Origin: Ciona savignyi
Taxonomy: Eukaryota; Chordata; Ascidiacea; Phlebobranchia; Cionidae
Reading direction: 5' to 3'
DNA: 64,000 bases
Assembly: GCA_000149265.1 (NCBI GenBank)
Contig: CH003403.1
Location: forward strand, 1,088,241 to 1,152,240
Shown here: piece by piece, positions 33,101 through 45,100 of the stretch
Layout of the letters: the number at the start of each line of letters is the position of its first letter
Numbering within the stretch: the first letter of the stretch is position 1
Translations under genes and position numbers: made by a program
The notes under the pieces: generated by a model
Database searches by the model: none
Told to the model about the DNA's origin: nothing
The model's input: only the letters and a program-made list of their open reading frames with translations

Positions 33101-36100
33101 TGTCTCCTGCTGGCTTGGCTCATCGTCTTCTTCTGTCTTATCAAGGGAGTTAAGTCTTCCGGGAAGGTTAGAATCGGCTTCTAAATATCAACCTTAATAA
33201 AATTTTATATTTCTTTTTGCTTGTCTTGGAGGGTTAGTGCGTAGCCTTTCAGACGAACGATTGTCCATTTGGAAGTAGTTGGTTGTTACTTTGGGCAAGG
33301 TAGTTAGCGGACATTGGTTGAACCCAGTGGAATAATTGGTTGTCCTCTAAAGTTGAAGAAACGTCTGAATCATACGCAACAAACCACAATAGCTCGGGAA
33401 ACCGACGGTGGGTTCGAGGTAATCTGACGATTGCCCGTGTGTTAACTCCCTTTCTCATTCATGTGGACAAAATATGAACTTATTATTCTTTCTTTTTGAT
33501 ATATTTAATTTTTAGTTTTTCTTCATTTTAAAAATTATTAAATACTTTGCATTATGTGTTAATGCAAACCTTCTTCCCAGGTGGTCTACTTCACGGCAAC
33601 GTTTCCATACATCATTTTAATCATTCTTCTGGTGCGTGGGTGTACACTGGATGGAGCTAGACGGGGCATTGTTTTCTACGTCACGCCAAAATGGGATAAG
33701 CTGCGCACTGCAAAGGTAAAGACGATTTTTAATTACGATTAAACATTTTTCAATTTCGTCTGGCAGATTAGCTTGGTGGGTTAGTGCGTCGCCTTTGAGA
33801 CGAAGGGCTACAGGTTTAAAACTGGTCGCACTAGCTGGTCGGTTGTGTCATTGGGAAAGGCACTTAACGGACATTGCCTAAACCCAGCGTATGAATGGGT
33901 TGTACTAAATAAAAAAACCTGTTAATCATACACAGCACACTGCAAAAGCTCCTTAACCCTTCGGAGGGCGGTCTGACGATTGCCCTTGTGTTAACCCCCT
34001 TGGTTTTGCCATCCACGTCAATAAGCATATCATTTTTTTGTGTTAGGTCTGGAAAGATGCCGCCACGCAGATCTTTTACTCGCTTGGGACGTCCTTTGGT
34101 GGTCTTCTTACCTTTGCGTCGTACAATAAGTTCAGGAATAATATTTACAGGTACTTATTTTTAAGCAAAGCCCCATGTTTACGAATGACTAGAGCTTTTA
34201 AATGTATTTTAAACAAATGGTTATTCTCCAAAACTTCAACAAACTACAATAAGTTCATAAATAATATTTACAGGTACTTATTTTTATTAAGCAAGAATGA
34301 CGAGTTGCTTGTATAAAGCGTAGCAAGCACTTTACCTCCTTGCCAATGGATTTTCGAAAAACTATATTAAAAATTAAGTTAATCTTTATACATTAATTCG
34401 TGATTTTTTCCCACTTAATTTATTAATTAAGCAATCTAATTTTCTTACTTGGAATTGCAGGTTGTATCAAATATATATATTAAATCAACTTATTATTATT
34501 CACAGAGATACTCTTATAGTTGCCATAGGCAATTGCGCCACCAGCGTTTTTGCGGGGTTTGTCATATTCTCTGTCATCGGGCATATGGCGTACAAGCTGA
34601 ATCTGAATGTAGAAGATGTCGTCAACCAAGGTAAGAACAGTGATGATAAAGAAAAATATTCACAAATACAAAAGTTACCAAAGTTAGTGTTACTAAAGAA
34701 ATATTTACAAGTTAAAAATTAGTGTTACATGAAAATATCTCCAGTCAAAAATTGTTGCTTCAATTTTTATATTTTTAGGTCCTGGCTTGGCTTTTATAAT
34801 CTACCCAGAGGCAGTTTCATTACTACCAGCGCCTCAACTCTGGTCAATTCTATTTTTCTTCATGTTGTTAACACTGGGTCTGGATAGTCAGGTAATTGCT
34901 AAATATAACTAAACCTGGAAGATTGTCTTGTCTTACCTGTCGTGTGCAGTGAGTCTTGTGTGCCGTGTGCAGTATGTCTTGCGTGCCGTGTGCAGTTTGT
35001 CTTACCTGTCGTGTGTAGTTTGTCTTGTGTGCCGTGTGCAGTATGTCTTGCGTGTCATGTGCAGTATGTCTTGCGTGCCGTGTGCAGTTTGTCTTTTGTG
35101 CCATGTGCAGCAAGTCTTGCCTGCCGTGTGTAGTTTGTCTTGACTGCCGTGTGCAGTTTGTCTTGTGTGCCGTTTGTCTTGTGTGCCGTTTGTCTTGTGT
35201 GCCGTGTGCAGTGTGTCTTGTGTGCCGTGTGCAGTATGTCTTGTGTGCCGTGTGCAGTATGTCTTGTGTGCAGTGTGCAGTAAGTCCGACAGGTTAGTCT
35301 AGTGATTAAGTGCGTCTCCTTTCAACCGAAGGGTTGCAGGTGTAAAACTTATCACTAGCTAGCCTGTTGTGTCCTTGTGCTGTGTATAGTTTGTCTTGCG
35401 TGTCGTGTGCAATTTGTCTTGCCTGCCATGTATAGTTTGTCTTGTGTGCAGTGTGTCTTGTGTGCCGTGTGCAGTGTGTCTTGTGTGCCGTGTGCAGTAT
35501 GTCTTGCGTGCCGTGTGCAGTATGTCTTGCGTGCCGTGTGCAGTATGTCTTGCGTGTCGTGTGCAGTATGTCTTGCGTGCCGTGTGCAGTGTGTCTTGTG
35601 TGCCGTGTGCAGTATGTCTTGCGTGCCATGTGCAGTATGTCTTGCGTGCCGTGTGCAGTATGTCTTGCGTGCCGTGTGCGGTATGTCTTTTGTGGCATGT
35701 GCAGTTTGTCTTACCTGTCGTATGTAGTTTGTCTTGACTGCCGTGTGCAGTTTGTCTTGTGTGCCGTGTGCAGTATGTCTTGTGTGCAGTGTACAGTAAG
35801 TCCGACAGGTTAGTCTAGTGGTTAAGTGCGTCGCCTTTCAACCGAAGGGTTGCAGGTGTGAAACTGGTCGCTAGCTAGCCTGTTGTGTCCTTGGGCAAGG
35901 CACTTTACAGACATTGCATAAAACCAGCGGCTTAATGGGTTCTACTAAATTAAAAGAACGTGTGAATTATACATAACACACTGCAATAGCTCTGGTAAAC
36001 CGACGGTGGGCGCGAGGTGATCTGCCCGTGTGTTAACCCCCTTGGTTTTCCCATTCACGGTGATAAACATGAATATCCTATTCTAATCCTATCATCTGTC

Positions 36101-38120
36101 TTGTGTGCTGTGTACAGTATTACATTGACATTCATGTATTATGATGTTTATAATTCGCAGTTTGCAATGGTGGAAACTGTGATTACTGGATTCATGGATG
36201 AATTCCCGAAACTATTGCGTCCTTATAAAACTCTGTTTACGGCTGGAATATGTACCGTTTGTTTTCTCATGGGAATTCTGATGGTTACGGAAGTAAGTAA
36301 GAATAGACTTATAGATTGCTTTTGTTGATGGTAAAACGCACAGCCTGGCATTAAACGACATAGTAAAATGAGCTTTTGGGCGGTGTGTTAAACATGACTG
36401 AGACGTTCTTTTCGTCTTTTTCTAATTTATTTACAAAGCTCGAGCATAAACATACAACCGTCCAGCTAGCGACCGGTTTCGATCCTAACACCTATCGACC
36501 GAGGGTTTAACACACTACAGGTCTAAACGTTTAACCTTTCTCTTCTTAGGGTGGTCTTTATTGGTTTGAACTGTACAACTGGTATTCTGCCTACTATGGC
36601 TTGCTTATCAACTCACTCATTTTAAGTATCGTGGCGGCTTGGGGTTATGGTAAGTAGATGTATTTTGCTCTGTAACTGTAGTGTAGAGAACGCATTGTCT
36701 AAAAATGGGAATGTTCTATTGTTCGATGCAGAAGCATATATGTATTAGCTGACGTTATAACCTTCTTATATCTTTATAACGGAGGCCTTTTATCATGTAA
36801 TTATAAAATTAATATAAAATTTGGTTTTAACTAATGTGCAATTAAAAAAACTGAATATACGCGATGTCCAACCGATAACCTCCAACGATTTAGGCTTCTT
36901 TAACAATCTACTGGTTTCCTTAGGATTCTTCTTTACATACAAATGGCGTCTGGTGAAGGATATCAAAATGATGATTGGTTTTAACCCCAACTGGTACTTT
37001 AGAATCAACTGGATGTTTATTACACCTGGATTGCTATTGGTAAGACTTAGATTTAATATAATTTCTTAATCGGTGAAAAACATATTTAGGATGGGATGGA
37101 ATATTCATGTTTATCCCCGTGAATGGAAAAAACAAGGAGGTTAACACACAGGCAATCAGATCGCCGGTCGGACATATTTCAAACGCATTTTCGCACATTT
37201 ATTTTTATGCGTATTTTAAGTTTATTTAGTCTTTCCAGACCGAGCTGGACATGGGCAAAGCGAGGAGTATTTTTCTGACGCTATAAAACAACGAATTAAC
37301 CCCAAAACGCCTCGCTTATACCCAGTACAGAGAAATGTTTAACAATTTCTCATATTTCATTACTTTTACAGTTTGTCATCATATACTCTGGCATTAACTC
37401 TGTCCCAATAAGTGTCGGAGGGTATGTGTACCCGAAATGGGCTGACGATCTTGGGTTATGCATGTCTGTCACTTGTGTTGCCCTCATTCCTATCTACATG
37501 GTATACAGGATCATACGAGCACGCATGCAAGGGGAATCTATCAAGAAGGTAATTTTGTTTGAATTTAAAATTAGTCGCTTGGCCGGATAGCTAAGGCGAT
37601 TAAGTCCTACACTGTCGGTTAAAAGAGCATTAGGATGAACGGTCGTGTGACCGAATGGTTAGCAAGACTTCAATTCTTATACAGTATTTTATATAAAAAA
37701 ATAAAAAGGTGCTGGGATAGAAACACTTAGACCACTTAAAACCAGGTTAACATTGCCTGGATGATAACGCTTCATGCGTTTAACACATTCAGTTCATTTC
37801 GCGCCTAGCGTCGAGTTACTGGAGCTACTGCACTGTGTTGTATAAAAATAGCTAGCGTCCAATTAAGTACTTGCAACCCTTCGAGCAAAAGGCGACGCAC
37901 TAACCCACCAAGCTAATCTGTTTTGTGTTTATTATTACAGTTATTCCTACCCGATCCAAAATGGGGACCACAGGACAAAACTTATAACTACGACTACTTG
38001 ACCGGGGAAGGACGTCCTGACTTTGGACTCCAGGCGAGTAGCTACATTGAGAACCCATTGCCTGCTTATTCGCAAACAGTGACTGACAAACTTCCAGATG
38101 CGTTTCCCTCGCAATCTTAA
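27151..38120 (+). CDS. SLC6 Na+/Cl--dependent amino-acid transporter, complete
   Basis: Plasma-membrane symporter of the neurotransmitter:sodium symporter family; 658 residues. Fifteen exons, all phases agreeing: 27151-27180, 30012-30165, 30771-30902, 31562-31725, 32019-32194, 33028-33166, 33581-33715, 34047-34150, 34506-34630, 34779-34891, 36161-36292, 36550-36649, 36924-37039, 37372-37548, 37941-38120. TM1 has [19 protein letters not shown]; Gly stands where monoamine carriers have Asp, so the substrate is probably an amino acid (glycine, neutral amino acid or similar). TM6 region [20 protein letters not shown]7 [16 protein letters not shown]8 [20 protein letters not shown]. The large loop after TM3 carries several N-x-S/T sites (NCT, NFT, NGT, NIT). 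The tiny exon 1 ([10 protein letters not shown]) is the least certain. Tail-to-tail with the MFSD4-like gene. Confidence 0.92.
27455..27483. repeat. Microsatellite (AATAC)n
   Basis: Five or more perfect pentamer repeats in SLC6 intron 1. A (TC)n(TA)n tract follows at about 27656-27690. Confidence 0.9.
28455..28760. repeat. Direct duplication of ~150 bp in SLC6 intron 1
   Basis: Two adjacent copies share GTGTGACACTTGTA and ATTGCGCTATTAAGTTGCCA. A third, more diverged relative lies at about 27480-27660 and again at 28340. Confidence 0.7.
29640..30011 (+). repeat. Degenerate pyrimidine-rich tandem block before SLC6 exon 2
   Basis: Strings of TCTCCACAT/ATCTTCACAT motifs with a copy of the exon 2 acceptor context: TCTCATCAG|ACTCTGCCC near 29780 against the true TCTCATCAG|ACTCCGACC at 30003-30020. 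Confidence 0.7.
30205..30297 (-). repeat. SINE-2 piece with direct-repeat flanks
   Basis: The minus-strand head is truncated at CGGCCAC. GTAATATTTGT lies on both sides (about 30190 and 30300), consistent with a target-site duplicate. Confidence 0.5.
30308..30475 (-). repeat. SINE-1 fragment
   Basis: GTTTTATCCACGTGATTGG through ACATAGCCGACTAAGC. The middle is deleted. Confidence 0.5.
31243..31553 (+). repeat. SINE-1 copy, full length, abutting SLC6 exon 4 acceptor
   Basis: Starts GGCCGGTTAGTCTGGCGG. Its tail AAACATGAATATCTTATCC ends 9 bases before the exon at 31562, so it supplies part of the pyrimidine tract. Confidence 0.7.
31858..31995 (+). repeat. Retroposon-like tail repeat
   Basis: GACTGTTCGTTTTGCCGTCT core with a shortened 3' end. 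Confidence 0.5.
32252..32485 (+). repeat. SINE-1 copy
   Basis: Head GTTACCATGGTGGTTTAGTG with CGCCTTTCAGTCGAAAGGTT. The tail is lost. Confidence 0.6.
32640..32805 (+). repeat. Retroposon-like tail repeat, best copy
   Basis: GGTTTGGCGGCCGCGTCCGC, GTTCGTTTTGCCGTCTTTTC and GGGGCAAAAAATGAATAAAC are all present in order. Confidence 0.6.
33217..33478 (+). repeat. SINE-1 copy
   Basis: Head TTGTCTTGGAGGGTTAGTGC; body with CGACGGTGGGTTCGAGG. It lies between SLC6 exons 6 and 7. Confidence 0.6.
33759..34030 (+). repeat. SINE-1 copy
   Basis: Head AGATTAGCTTGGTGGGTTAG. It ends close to the exon 8 acceptor at 34047; a short GTCTGG repeat lies at both edges. Confidence 0.65.
34239..34296 (+). repeat. Partial copy of SLC6 exon 8 end and its splice donor
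   Basis: TACAATAAGTTCATAAATAA plus TATTTACAG|GTACTTATTTTT repeats the exon 8 end and donor of 34124-34165 inside the following intron. The copy changes the coding triplet AGG to a TAA-containing run, so inclusion would terminate translation. Confidence 0.85.
34924..35286. repeat. 23-bp minisatellite, array 1
   Basis: Unit TGTCTTGCGTGCCGTGTGCA plus GTA, about 15 copies, in SLC6 intron 10. Because 23 is not a multiple of 3 the array cycles through all three frames and is open in each, producing artificial Cys-rich reading frames. Confidence 0.92.
35281..35379 (+). repeat. SINE-1 head fragment between minisatellite arrays
   Basis: Starts AAGTCCGACAGGTTAGTCTA, like the full copy at 35796, but stops at GTGTCCTTGTGC where array 2 begins. 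Confidence 0.7.
35379..35802. repeat. 23-bp minisatellite, array 2
   Basis: Same unit as array 1, about 18 copies, ending at an identical junction with a SINE-1 head. Confidence 0.9.
35796..36092 (+). repeat. SINE-1 copy, full length
   Basis: Complete from GTCCGACAGGTTAGTCTAGT to GATAAACATGAATATCC, just before SLC6 exon 11. Confidence 0.7.
37088..37165 (-). repeat. SINE-1 tail fragment
   Basis: GATGGAATATTCATGTTTAT through AACACACAGGCAATCAGATC only. Confidence 0.5.
37635..37730 (+). repeat. SINE-2 copy
   Basis: ACGGTCGTGTGACCGAATGG head in SLC6 intron 14. The B-box part is weak. Confidence 0.5.
37785..37921 (-). repeat. SINE-1 with internal deletion
   Basis: The head complement GCACTAACCCACCAAGC is intact, but the TSD-proximal tail is not. 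It abuts the acceptor of the last SLC6 exon. Confidence 0.5.
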
Positions 38121-39128
38121 GTTTAACCTTCTAGAACATTATATTATCGCGCACATGCTTACCTTTAGCTTAGGTTTTATCTGTATATATTTGGTGAATT
38201 AAATACCATAATCCTTTGTTCATTTATTAAATTTATTTACTTTCTACTGATTTTACCTTTTAATGGTCGATGCTTCTTGTGTTGTTGGATTTTGTAGGTA
38301 AATTTGGATGTTATATTCAAACTGTTTGGGTACAAATTCATGCATTCTCTGCCTATCAACTTTTTAATGGTCATATGTGTTTTATCTAAAATGTTCTATG
38401 ATTCCTTAAAATCATATCTTGCGTAAGCATTTACTTTTATACAATTTTAACTCTTTGTACATTTCTTGAACATTTTATCAATACATAGTAACAAATTAAA
38501 GGCTGTTTTGTTGTAAAACAAATCTAAAGTCTGCACCTAGTCACTATATCTAGCTGAACTAGGTTAATTAATGGATTCTAGTAAAACCTATGGTACCATA
38601 CACAACACACTGCAATGGCTCTGTAAACCCGACGATGGGCCCCGTAATCTGACGATTGCGCGTGCGATACTCATACATAGGGATAAGATAAGCAATGTCT
38701 CCCATTTGTACCATCATAATAGTATAAAATAATTTAAAAAAATACATATGTTAACCCGTACACAAATTTAGGACTATCTAACAATTGTCTTTATATTCTT
38801 TCTTTTTGTCAATATTTGGTCATCCCAATAAAGTTAATTTAAAATAAAAGCAGTGCATGAAAAATAGATGGAAAAGTTGTAAAAAAAAATAAAGAATTGT
38901 AAGCAAGATGACAAAGAATTGTAAGATTTAAATTATCTCACCATTGCTATAATAAAATAAGGTATGGGTGAACTAGAAAAAAATAGTTAATATGGTATAA
39001 TCAACCGGTCTTGACAGCAATTGCGTAATCGTATATTACTTAATACTGAAAGGTATTTCGCAGACTCTTTGAACGAACACGATAAAACGATAATTTTATT
39101 ATTTAAAAAGCAATTGTTTTTTTGAATT
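38121..39128. other. Tail-to-tail interval between SLC6 and MFSD4-like genes
   Basis: 3' untranslated DNA of two converging genes. AATAAA-like signals are seen at about 38827 (plus) and about 39096 (minus). A diverged SINE-1 lies at 38535-38700. Confidence 0.5.
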
Positions 39129-42100
39129 TTATAATTTTGTTTTGTTTATGGATTCGGCATCAATCGTATCATAATCAATCTCGGATTCTGCCAATTTGAA
39201 AGTGGATTGCGCCATCAGAGATTTCTGCAGGTGTCGACGCCCAGCTATTTCCATCCATATGTAGAACAAGATGGCAGCAACGCTTAATGTCAGGAGCTGG
39301 TATATCTACACAGACAAAAAATCTTTTCACTATTATTTTGAACTCGCGAAGCTTTGAAAACTAATTGACTCGTCTTTAAGATTGTTTTTGTGAAATTATT
39401 TAAATTCGTAACAGTCGTATGGCTTGTATGTAAGTGTGTCTTAACCGAAACTTTAGGATAGGATATTCATCTTTATCCCCACGAATGGAAAAACCAAGGG
39501 GGTTATCACACGGGCAATTGTCAGATCACCTCGCGCCTATCGTCGGGTTACCGGAGCTATTTCAGTGTGTTGTATATGATAGACACGTTCCTTCAATTTG
39601 GTAGAACCCATTAATCCGCTGGGTTCAGGCAATGTCCGTAAAGTGCCTTGCCCAAGGACACAACCGACTAGCTAGCGACCAGTTTCGCACCTTCAACCTT
39701 TCTATTGAAAGGCGGCGCACTTAACCGTAAGACCAACGGGCCGGACTTTGTTAGACGAAAGCGTTCGGATCAAACTATTCGTTCACACGGCTTACCACAC
39801 TGAATGGAGCGGAATCGAATAAAGCGCCGGCGACTGGCTGCATGACCATCTGCCCGATGGTGTTTCCAGTCGCGAATACAAAGATGTAAGTCGATGACAT
39901 GTTGGTTATCCTTGATGCCCAAGAAACCCCTGGAAACCAGTGCCATGTAAGACTATTATAAAATAATATTCAACAAAACATTTAGTTGTTCAACCATATT
40001 CAACAAAACATTTAGTTGTTCAACCATATTCAACAAAACATTTAGTTGTTCAACCATATTCAACAAAACATTTCGTTGTTTAACCATATTTAACAAAACA
40101 TTTCGTTGTTCAACCATTTTCAACTAAACATTCACTTATTCAACCATATTTAACAAAACATTTAGTTGTTCAACTATATTCAACAAAACATTTCGTTGTT
40201 CAAATATATTCAACAAAACATTTTGTTGTTCAAATATATTCAACAAAACATTTCGTTGTTCAGCCATATTCAATAAACATTTAGTTGTATAACCATATTC
40301 AACAATATATTTTGTTGATTAATCATATTCAATAAAACATTTAGTTGTTCAACCATATTCAATAAAACATTTAGTTGTTTAACCATATTCAACAAAACAT
40401 TTAATTGTTCAACCATATTTCACAAAACATTTCGTTGTTCGACCATATTCAATAAAACAATTAGTTGTTTAACCATATTTACAAAACATTTCGTTGTTCA
40501 ACCATATTTAACAAAACGGTTATTTTCCGACCGATTAGCTTAGTGGATCAGTGCGGCGCCTTTTAGGCAAAGGGTTCAGGTTCAAAACTGATCGATAGGT
40601 AGATTGTTTTGTTCTTGGGCAAAGCACTGAACTTACGTTGGATGGTAGAATTGGGTTTTTGGTTCTAACTCAAAGGAACATGTAAACCATACGCATCACA
40701 CTGCAATAAGTCCGATAACCCGACGGTGGGCGCGAGGTGATCTAACGATTGCCCGTGTGTTAACCCATGGTTTTTCTATTCACATGGATAAACATGAATA
40801 AACTATATTATTTAATTTCAGCAGTCACTGACGGCTTCTTAATAATCCAAACTTAGTTGATATTAATGCTTTTTTTAAAGGAACGTCTTGGGTTTTAACA
40901 GTTTTTGCTCCAGAACTAATTTGAAGAGTACTATCCATAATGTTAGAATGGAATTCGTTATACTCATGGGAAATCCCCTTGCGGTTAATCACCAAAATGT
41001 AGCCCTTATTTCATTACAATTATCAGAACCTTCCCTGTACTTTCTTGTTGCTACATTTCTTTATGTATTAAGTGAAACATACATACCTGTTGAATAAAAG
41101 GTAGCGACGAATAATCCGACGTAAAAAGTAACAAACCACACTACGAGGGGAATAAATTTCCCAAAGATTGACATGATTATCTGAAAGAATATCAACACTA
41201 TTACTGAATTCTTCCAGGGAATTTGGTGGTATATTTACCAGAGCTGTAGTGGTCCCAATTAAATCGAATATAATCATTGTTTTGGGGTCGAAGAAACTGG
41301 CGTACATTATTCCAGCCGCACGCCCAACCCCAAACCCAGCCCAGAATATCACGTTTAGATTAGATGCGTCGACAACCTGTATAAGATACTTCAAATATCA
41401 AAAAAAACGTTGTCGCACTTATAGCGTGTACTCCATCAAGCAAAAGGTAATGTGATCGAACCCAGCTGCCTGCTAATGAGTTGTGTGTATTTTTAGCCAG
41501 CCCAATTTCGAACTCCTAAAAGGATCGACCTTAAGACCGTTTTTGACATGGTTGACGTATATTAGGATAGGATAGGATATTAATGTTTATCCCCGTGGAT
41601 GGGAAAAGTAGGGGGGTTAACACACGGGCAATCGTCAGATCACCTCGCGCCCACCGTCGAGTTACCGAAGCTATTGCAGTGTGTTGTGTATGATAGAAAC
41701 GTTCCTTCAATTTGGTAGAACCCACTAATCCGCTGGGTTCAGGCAATGTCCGTAAAGTGCCTTGCCCAAGAACATACCTATCTAGCAGCCATCTAGAAAA
41801 AGTAATATTTCTTACCGATAACGCCAGTTCCGAGCATAGCGCGATGGAGTAGATGTATGTTTGATATACAACTTCAACCGCTACAATGGTAAAGTAATAT
41901 CCGCTTAACGGAAGGAATAACCAAACAACTTGTTTTAGGGGTTCCTCAAAGCGCTCCTCTGTTGTCATCTTGTGCTCAATTCGAACTTTATCTTCCATCC
42001 GCAAGATGGCGAGAATGATCATGATAAAACCGATTATCAACATGAAGGTACCTGAACGGTCGTGTGGTCGAATGGTTAACACAACGATACATTTAGCAAA

Positions 42101-45100
42101 TCAATATATAAGAAAATATACTAAGTTACGAGCCCATCATGGGATCAACACTGAGCACAGTAAAAATAATAAATAATAAAGAAGAAAGTACTTAAATAGT
42201 CGTGTGGCCGAATTATTAAAGCAACCTATTTATAGAACAGTCTTAGGAACGAGCCCATCATAGGTTTGCAACTAATTAAGATAAAAAAATGGCCGAACGG
42301 TTAACGCGGCCGATTGATATACCGAATTATATACAAAACGGTTTTGGGGACGGGCCCAGGGCTCGAAACTTTGCCGACACAAAAACACGAAGGTACCGGA
42401 TATGATGTAAGGCCAGGCGACAGGGTGGAGACCGGTGTAAGGAGCTTGGGTTGTCATATCGACAGAATATGCAGTAACTGCAGAAGTGGTGGTAAATACG
42501 TCGACAATGTCATGGGAAGGACAGCTATCTTCGGCGTTTTGCTGCGAGTCCGCCATTTGTAGGAAAGGCGAAGCTAAGGAAAGAAATTAGAATTGAAAGC
42601 GTAATGCATGAAGGGGTAAGGTAGCCTGAGCAACAATTTGGAAAGCTAGAATATCATTTTCTTCTTGATTAGACGTTTATGAAAGTATTTTGCAACGTTT
42701 TATGACGATTAAAATTATCATTTTATAAGGGCTCTTCACGGAATTCCGATAAGAAAATATTTAAATTTTACGTTTTTTTCGCGTCACGCTGTAGACAGGC
42801 ATGTCATATTGTCAGATTATTGGCATGAACGAGTCAAATCGGGTCCAAATTTTCATTCTAAAGGTAATTGAGAAATTTTAAAGTTAACAAAATCACTCGG
42901 TTGAGGATATTTCTTTCTTTGATTCAGAAAGAATTAGAAATGTCAAAACCCACAAAAACAATAAAGTATTTGCTATGATTGAATAATAAATTGTGTTTCT
43001 TAAATTTATGTTTAATAAGATTAACTATAATTTATGTTGAATAAAGTAATCTAGAATTAATGTTGGATGAAGCTGAAATTAAATTTATGTAGGATAAAGG
43101 TAACCTTGAATTTATGTAGGATATGGTAAAGAATTTATGTTGGATAAATGTGAACTAGAATTTATGTTGGATAAAGGTAAACTAGAATTTATGTTTGATA
43201 CAGGTAAACTAGAATTTATGTTGGATAAAGGTAAACTAGAATTTATGTTGGATGAAGGTAATCTAGAATTTATGTTGGATAAAGGTGAACTAGAATTTAT
43301 GTTGGATAAAGGTAATCTAGAATTTATGTAGGATAAGATAAACTAGAATTTATGTAGGATAAGGGAAAGAATTTATGTTGAATATACTTGACTTACCTAC
43401 AACCGGTGCAAGCAAGGCACCGACACTGAAGGCAAAATGAAAAGATTGAACGAAAGGTCTCGACTTTTCCTCTCCCCATAGTTGTAGGTACATTGACTGC
43501 ATAGCTGAAAAAAGATAAATTAATCAAAACTAACACTTATGTCGTGTACATTCCAAACGGTTAATCAAAACACACCTCGGGTAGTGCCAAAAGCTAAACT
43601 TAAACATGAAAAAATAGTAACNNNNNNNNNNNNNNNNNNNNNNNNNNNNNNNNNNNNNNNNNNNNNNNNNNNNNNNNNNNNNNNNNNNNNNNNNNNNNNN
43701 NNNNNNNNNNNNNNNNNNNNNTTTAAAATGTACGCGGTAAATCATCATGGGTTCGATATCTAACTAGGTAAAAAGCAAAAAAAAACGTGCCCAATATAAA
43801 AAAATGCCGGATAATTTGAGGTTGATGACATAGGTTGTCTTTCTTCATCGCGATTGTTTGTTCGCGTGTCAGCTTTCCTTCGATTCCGAATGGAACACAT
43901 TTTGATTTTAATCTTTTTTTGTCTGCGTAACGCTGGTGACAGGCATGTCTGGTCGCCAGGTCATTGGGTAGAACGCGTTACTGAATAAGGTTGAAACTTA
44001 CCGGAATCCTAACTGGCATGCCCATATTTTGCCATGACTTTTAATTTTATAAAAACCCGATACCGGTAAAAATGTACAAACGTGGCCAATTTTTATTCAT
44101 TGTTGGCGTTTGTTTTTATTTTTGTCTTTTTTGTATAGAAGCGTTAATACTTTATTCATAAAATATAGATAACAAGTTTGGATTGGTAACTCCGGTACGC
44201 ATTAGTTTCTGCTTGCAAAAACAAATGTTATACACAATCTATTATAAGATATACCAAGGGTGATGAGGTAGCCATGGAACCAGATCGTTTCTACATGCCA
44301 AAATATAGCGTACACACAACAGTGGTTTTAAAAATAGTGGTGCTTCACAAGTGGTTGGCACATTTTTAGTCAGCAGTTTTTTTTCCTTTTCTACTTGTCA
44401 TGTTCTGACTTGAATACGTGTTTGTTGGCCAAGTTTAAGTTTTACATTAGTATGGACGAGCCCATAAATGACGTGTTTTAACGACTGTGAGTTTTGCCGT
44501 CTTTTCTGTTCTCGTTCCTGATTATATATTCATGGGGCAAAAATAAATAACCAAAATATGGTTTACCAGCATCCATATATCCAACGGTAACTCCTGCTAT
44601 AGTTGTGGTCACCACGAGCCCAGGTAGGTTGGTAATCCATGGAGTCACTACCATCATCAGACCGTTCAATGCGACCCCTAAAGCTGCAAGGAGTTTTATT
44701 TTTTTTATTTTAAATTATTATTTTTTGGAAGTGTTTTTAAATCATCCTAATCCAGGAACCAAGGATTCTATAAGAGTTTTTTTTGAACCCATAATGGGGT
44801 CGTTATTAATACCGTTTCTTTGTATAGGAGTTGCTATATCTATCGGTCGTGTTAACAGCATTTCGACCACACGAGCGAACCGAATCACCGGACCAGCTGC
44901 GGCCCATTTGCAAAACCAAAAGCTATTCTTCTACGGTCACATATGCTTTTATAACAGCAAGTAGTTTTATTAAAACGTAGTAAAGTTTTGTTTTTATTCC
45001 ATTTGCCAGATGCGGTCAATAAGAATACATCACAGTTTAATCGCACATTGTTATTAAGTTGGATGCTATAATATTAGTGGCGTGGTGTTAAAGAGCAAAG

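Noticed and set aside
34924-35813. Long Cys-rich open frames in all three plus frames
   Set aside because: They are translations of the 23-bp minisatellite in three registers.
39966-40518. CRISPR-like array
   Set aside because: Contiguous degenerate units without unique spacers, in an intron of an animal gene.
42054-42370. tRNA genes
   Set aside because: A- and B-box-like motifs are present, but the cloverleaf is broken, copies are diverged and dispersed, and A-rich tails follow; they are SINE heads.
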